From NCBI GenBank assembly GCA_004431415.1, contig QPMI01000406.1:1-64000 (forward strand): a DNA stretch of 64,000 nucleotides. Reading direction: 5' to 3'. The first letter of the stretch is position 1, and every line of letters begins with the position of its first letter. A program made the translations under genes and the position numbers. The stretch is from Cyanophora paradoxa (taxonomy: Eukaryota; Glaucocystophyceae; Cyanophorales; Cyanophoraceae). Below are positions 62,940 to 64,000 of this stretch, piece after piece. The notes under the pieces are model-generated. The model was not told the DNA's origin and did no database searches. It saw nothing but the letters and a program-made list of their open reading frames with translations.

Positions 62940-64000
62940 AATGTCACGGATCGTCAGAAGGGTAGCGGGCGAGGAACGGAGACCACCATTCTACTATCGC
63001 GGTTCCTGAACTGAGCAAGTCCCCAAAAAATCACAAAACGCCAAGCAAAATCAAATTTATTAGGAGATGTTCCTTTTAGCATTGCTAACCCGTCCTCTAA
63101 GATCGTGCGACGCATGTATGACCGAAGACAGGTTTAAGAACCCGTCCGCGATATACGAAGAGCTGAGAAAAGAGGACAAGACCCTCACATTAAAGAAGTG
63201 CAAGATGTCGCAGCGAAACAAGAATTTATGCAGATCAACAAGAAGCCCCCGCACCGACCCAAACAGCTTTTATTCCCATCACAGCCCCGCCGTGGTGCTA
63301 CCAAGCGATTCATCTTTTATCTTCATATGGCAGCTATAATTCCGGCTACATTGCAGTCCTTACTCTCATCGAGATGACAGCCGAAAAGCATATGCCAAGA
63401 AGTTAAAGAAAAGAGGGCGCAAGTGTTGCCGCCGCTTTTGCGGAGATGCTTACAGAGCTCCGGCTCGATGATTCGATTGGAGACAGATAACGGCTCAGAA
63501 TTCATCGCGAAGGAGTTTCAGGAGGTCGTTAAAAGCAATGGAATAGAGCACCGCTTTAAACAGGTCGGAGATCACACTTCGCTGGGAATAATGAATCGCT
63601 TTCATTTGACCTAAAAACGATGATAAACAATTACTGTGTCGCATATAATACTGTGCGGTTTATGGACAAGCTGGACGACTTCGTTTTCAATTATAATAAC
63701 ACCATTCACAGAACCATAGGAATGAAACCCGCGATGTTAAGCTTTCTGATATGGAGCGATCCGAGCGGCTATTATTTCAAGGAAGAACACAATCGTAAAG
63801 GATATATTCAGCGACTTTAAGCCGGGTTCCACGTCGTGTATTATTGCCAAGATCAAAGTTTGATAAAGGAGCACCAAAGGTATAGCCGAGAGGTCTACAA
63901 AATTGCGGGAAGGAGAGGAAACGCGATAGAGGTGCAAGATGCAGCGGGAACGTAATGCCGAAGCTTTTTAAGCCGCACGAATTGCAATCATTACAGAGGT
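62940..64000 (+). pseudogene. rve-type (DDE) integrase, frameshifted and cut by the window edge
   Basis: Pieces in several frames give the retroviral-type integrase order. An N-terminal helical region comes first (NPSAIYEELRKEDKTLTL, 63.15 kb). GYIAVLTLIEMT (63.35 kb) lies near the first catalytic Asp. The second motif is RLETDNGSEFIAKEFQEVVK (63.47-63.53 kb). The PLV/polinton signature RFKQVGDHTSLGIMNRFHLT follows, then NNTIHRTIGMKPAML (63.7 kb). A chromo/SH3-like tail reads HVVYYCQDQSL ... YKIAGRRGNAIEVQDAAGT, with PKLFKPHELQSL at the edge. It would insert the element into host DNA. At least four slips are visible. Confidence 0.7.

Larger units (their letters stand above)
41725..64000. mobile_element. 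Polinton-like virus (PLV) element, left part, truncated by the window edge
   Basis: The stretch has far lower GC than the host, no introns, short gaps and a diagnostic gene set: double-jelly-roll capsid protein, penton-like minor capsid proteins, an FtsK/HerA-type packaging ATPase, a protein-primed-type B DNA polymerase and an rve integrase. That set defines polintons, virophages and PLVs. I favour PLV because the replication module pairs polymerase with an SF1 helicase, no maturation protease was found, and fibre genes take up about 8 kb. It may be an integrated provirus or an assembled free genome joined to host sequence. At least 22.3 kb is visible, and the integrase runs close to the right edge. 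Confidence 0.8.

Noticed and set aside
1-64000. tRNA or rRNA genes
   Set aside because: I found no cloverleaf with A and B boxes and no ribosomal RNA core sequence by eye. A tRNA scan would be decisive, and a high-scoring hit would overturn this.

Overview
The window reads as two joined pieces of different character. Bases 1 to about 41,700 are very GC-rich eukaryotic nuclear DNA with dense short introns (GT-AG plus a notable share of GC-AG). Bases about 41,725 to 64,000 are a much more AT-rich, intron-free, tightly packed viral element that runs off the right edge. The host is probably an alga with a plastid: the best-resolved gene, a 20-exon miaB, encodes the cyanobacterial-type enzyme behind a transit-peptide-like leader. 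A haptophyte or another secondary-plastid alga would fit the GC content, GC-AG introns and huge cysteine-rich surface protein, but the species cannot be fixed from the sequence alone.

Host layout: two tandem-repeat arrays (about 157-bp units at 1-560; about 140-bp units at about 1,300-7,000); a pair of about 555-bp direct repeats (7,445-7,995 and 8,974-9,532); an AP2/ERF-domain gene (minus, 10,115-11,505); a secreted LamG-like gene (plus, 12,267-13,804); plastid-type miaB (minus, 14,173-17,543); a giant, multi-exon LamG plus cysteine-rich-repeat membrane protein (plus, 18,024-32,743); a TPR, C2H2 and tandem-RING gene resembling TTC3/DZIP3 ubiquitin ligases (minus, 33,206-39,207); and, head to head with it, an F-box gene (plus, 39,223-41,041). 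Sense-strand poly-C runs sit inside introns of at least five of these genes.

Viral layout: a polinton-like virus (PLV). From left to right it carries a broken small ORF, a zinc-ribbon protein, a small phage-like protein, a minus-strand fibre/adhesion block (C1q-like fibre, 1,178-aa His-rich fibre with a C-terminal H-type-lectin-like domain, 877-aa membrane-anchored surface protein, beta-repeat fibre), a patatin phospholipase with a C-terminal carbohydrate-binding-like domain, two divergently transcribed penton-like minor capsid paralogues, the double-jelly-roll major capsid protein, a packaging ATPase, several small basic or coiled-coil proteins, a protein-primed-type DNA polymerase followed by an SF1 helicase and an HNH-like domain, and an rve-type integrase. 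Capsid, polymerase and integrase genes carry frameshifts, while the fibre, lipase, penton and ATPase genes are open.

Working together, the viral genes make a complete replication, packaging, capsid, attachment and integration set. The host part is unrelated cellular sequence. Single-base deletions appear concentrated at the left (before about 8 kb) and right (after about 54.8 kb), so part of the apparent decay may be base-calling error rather than biology.
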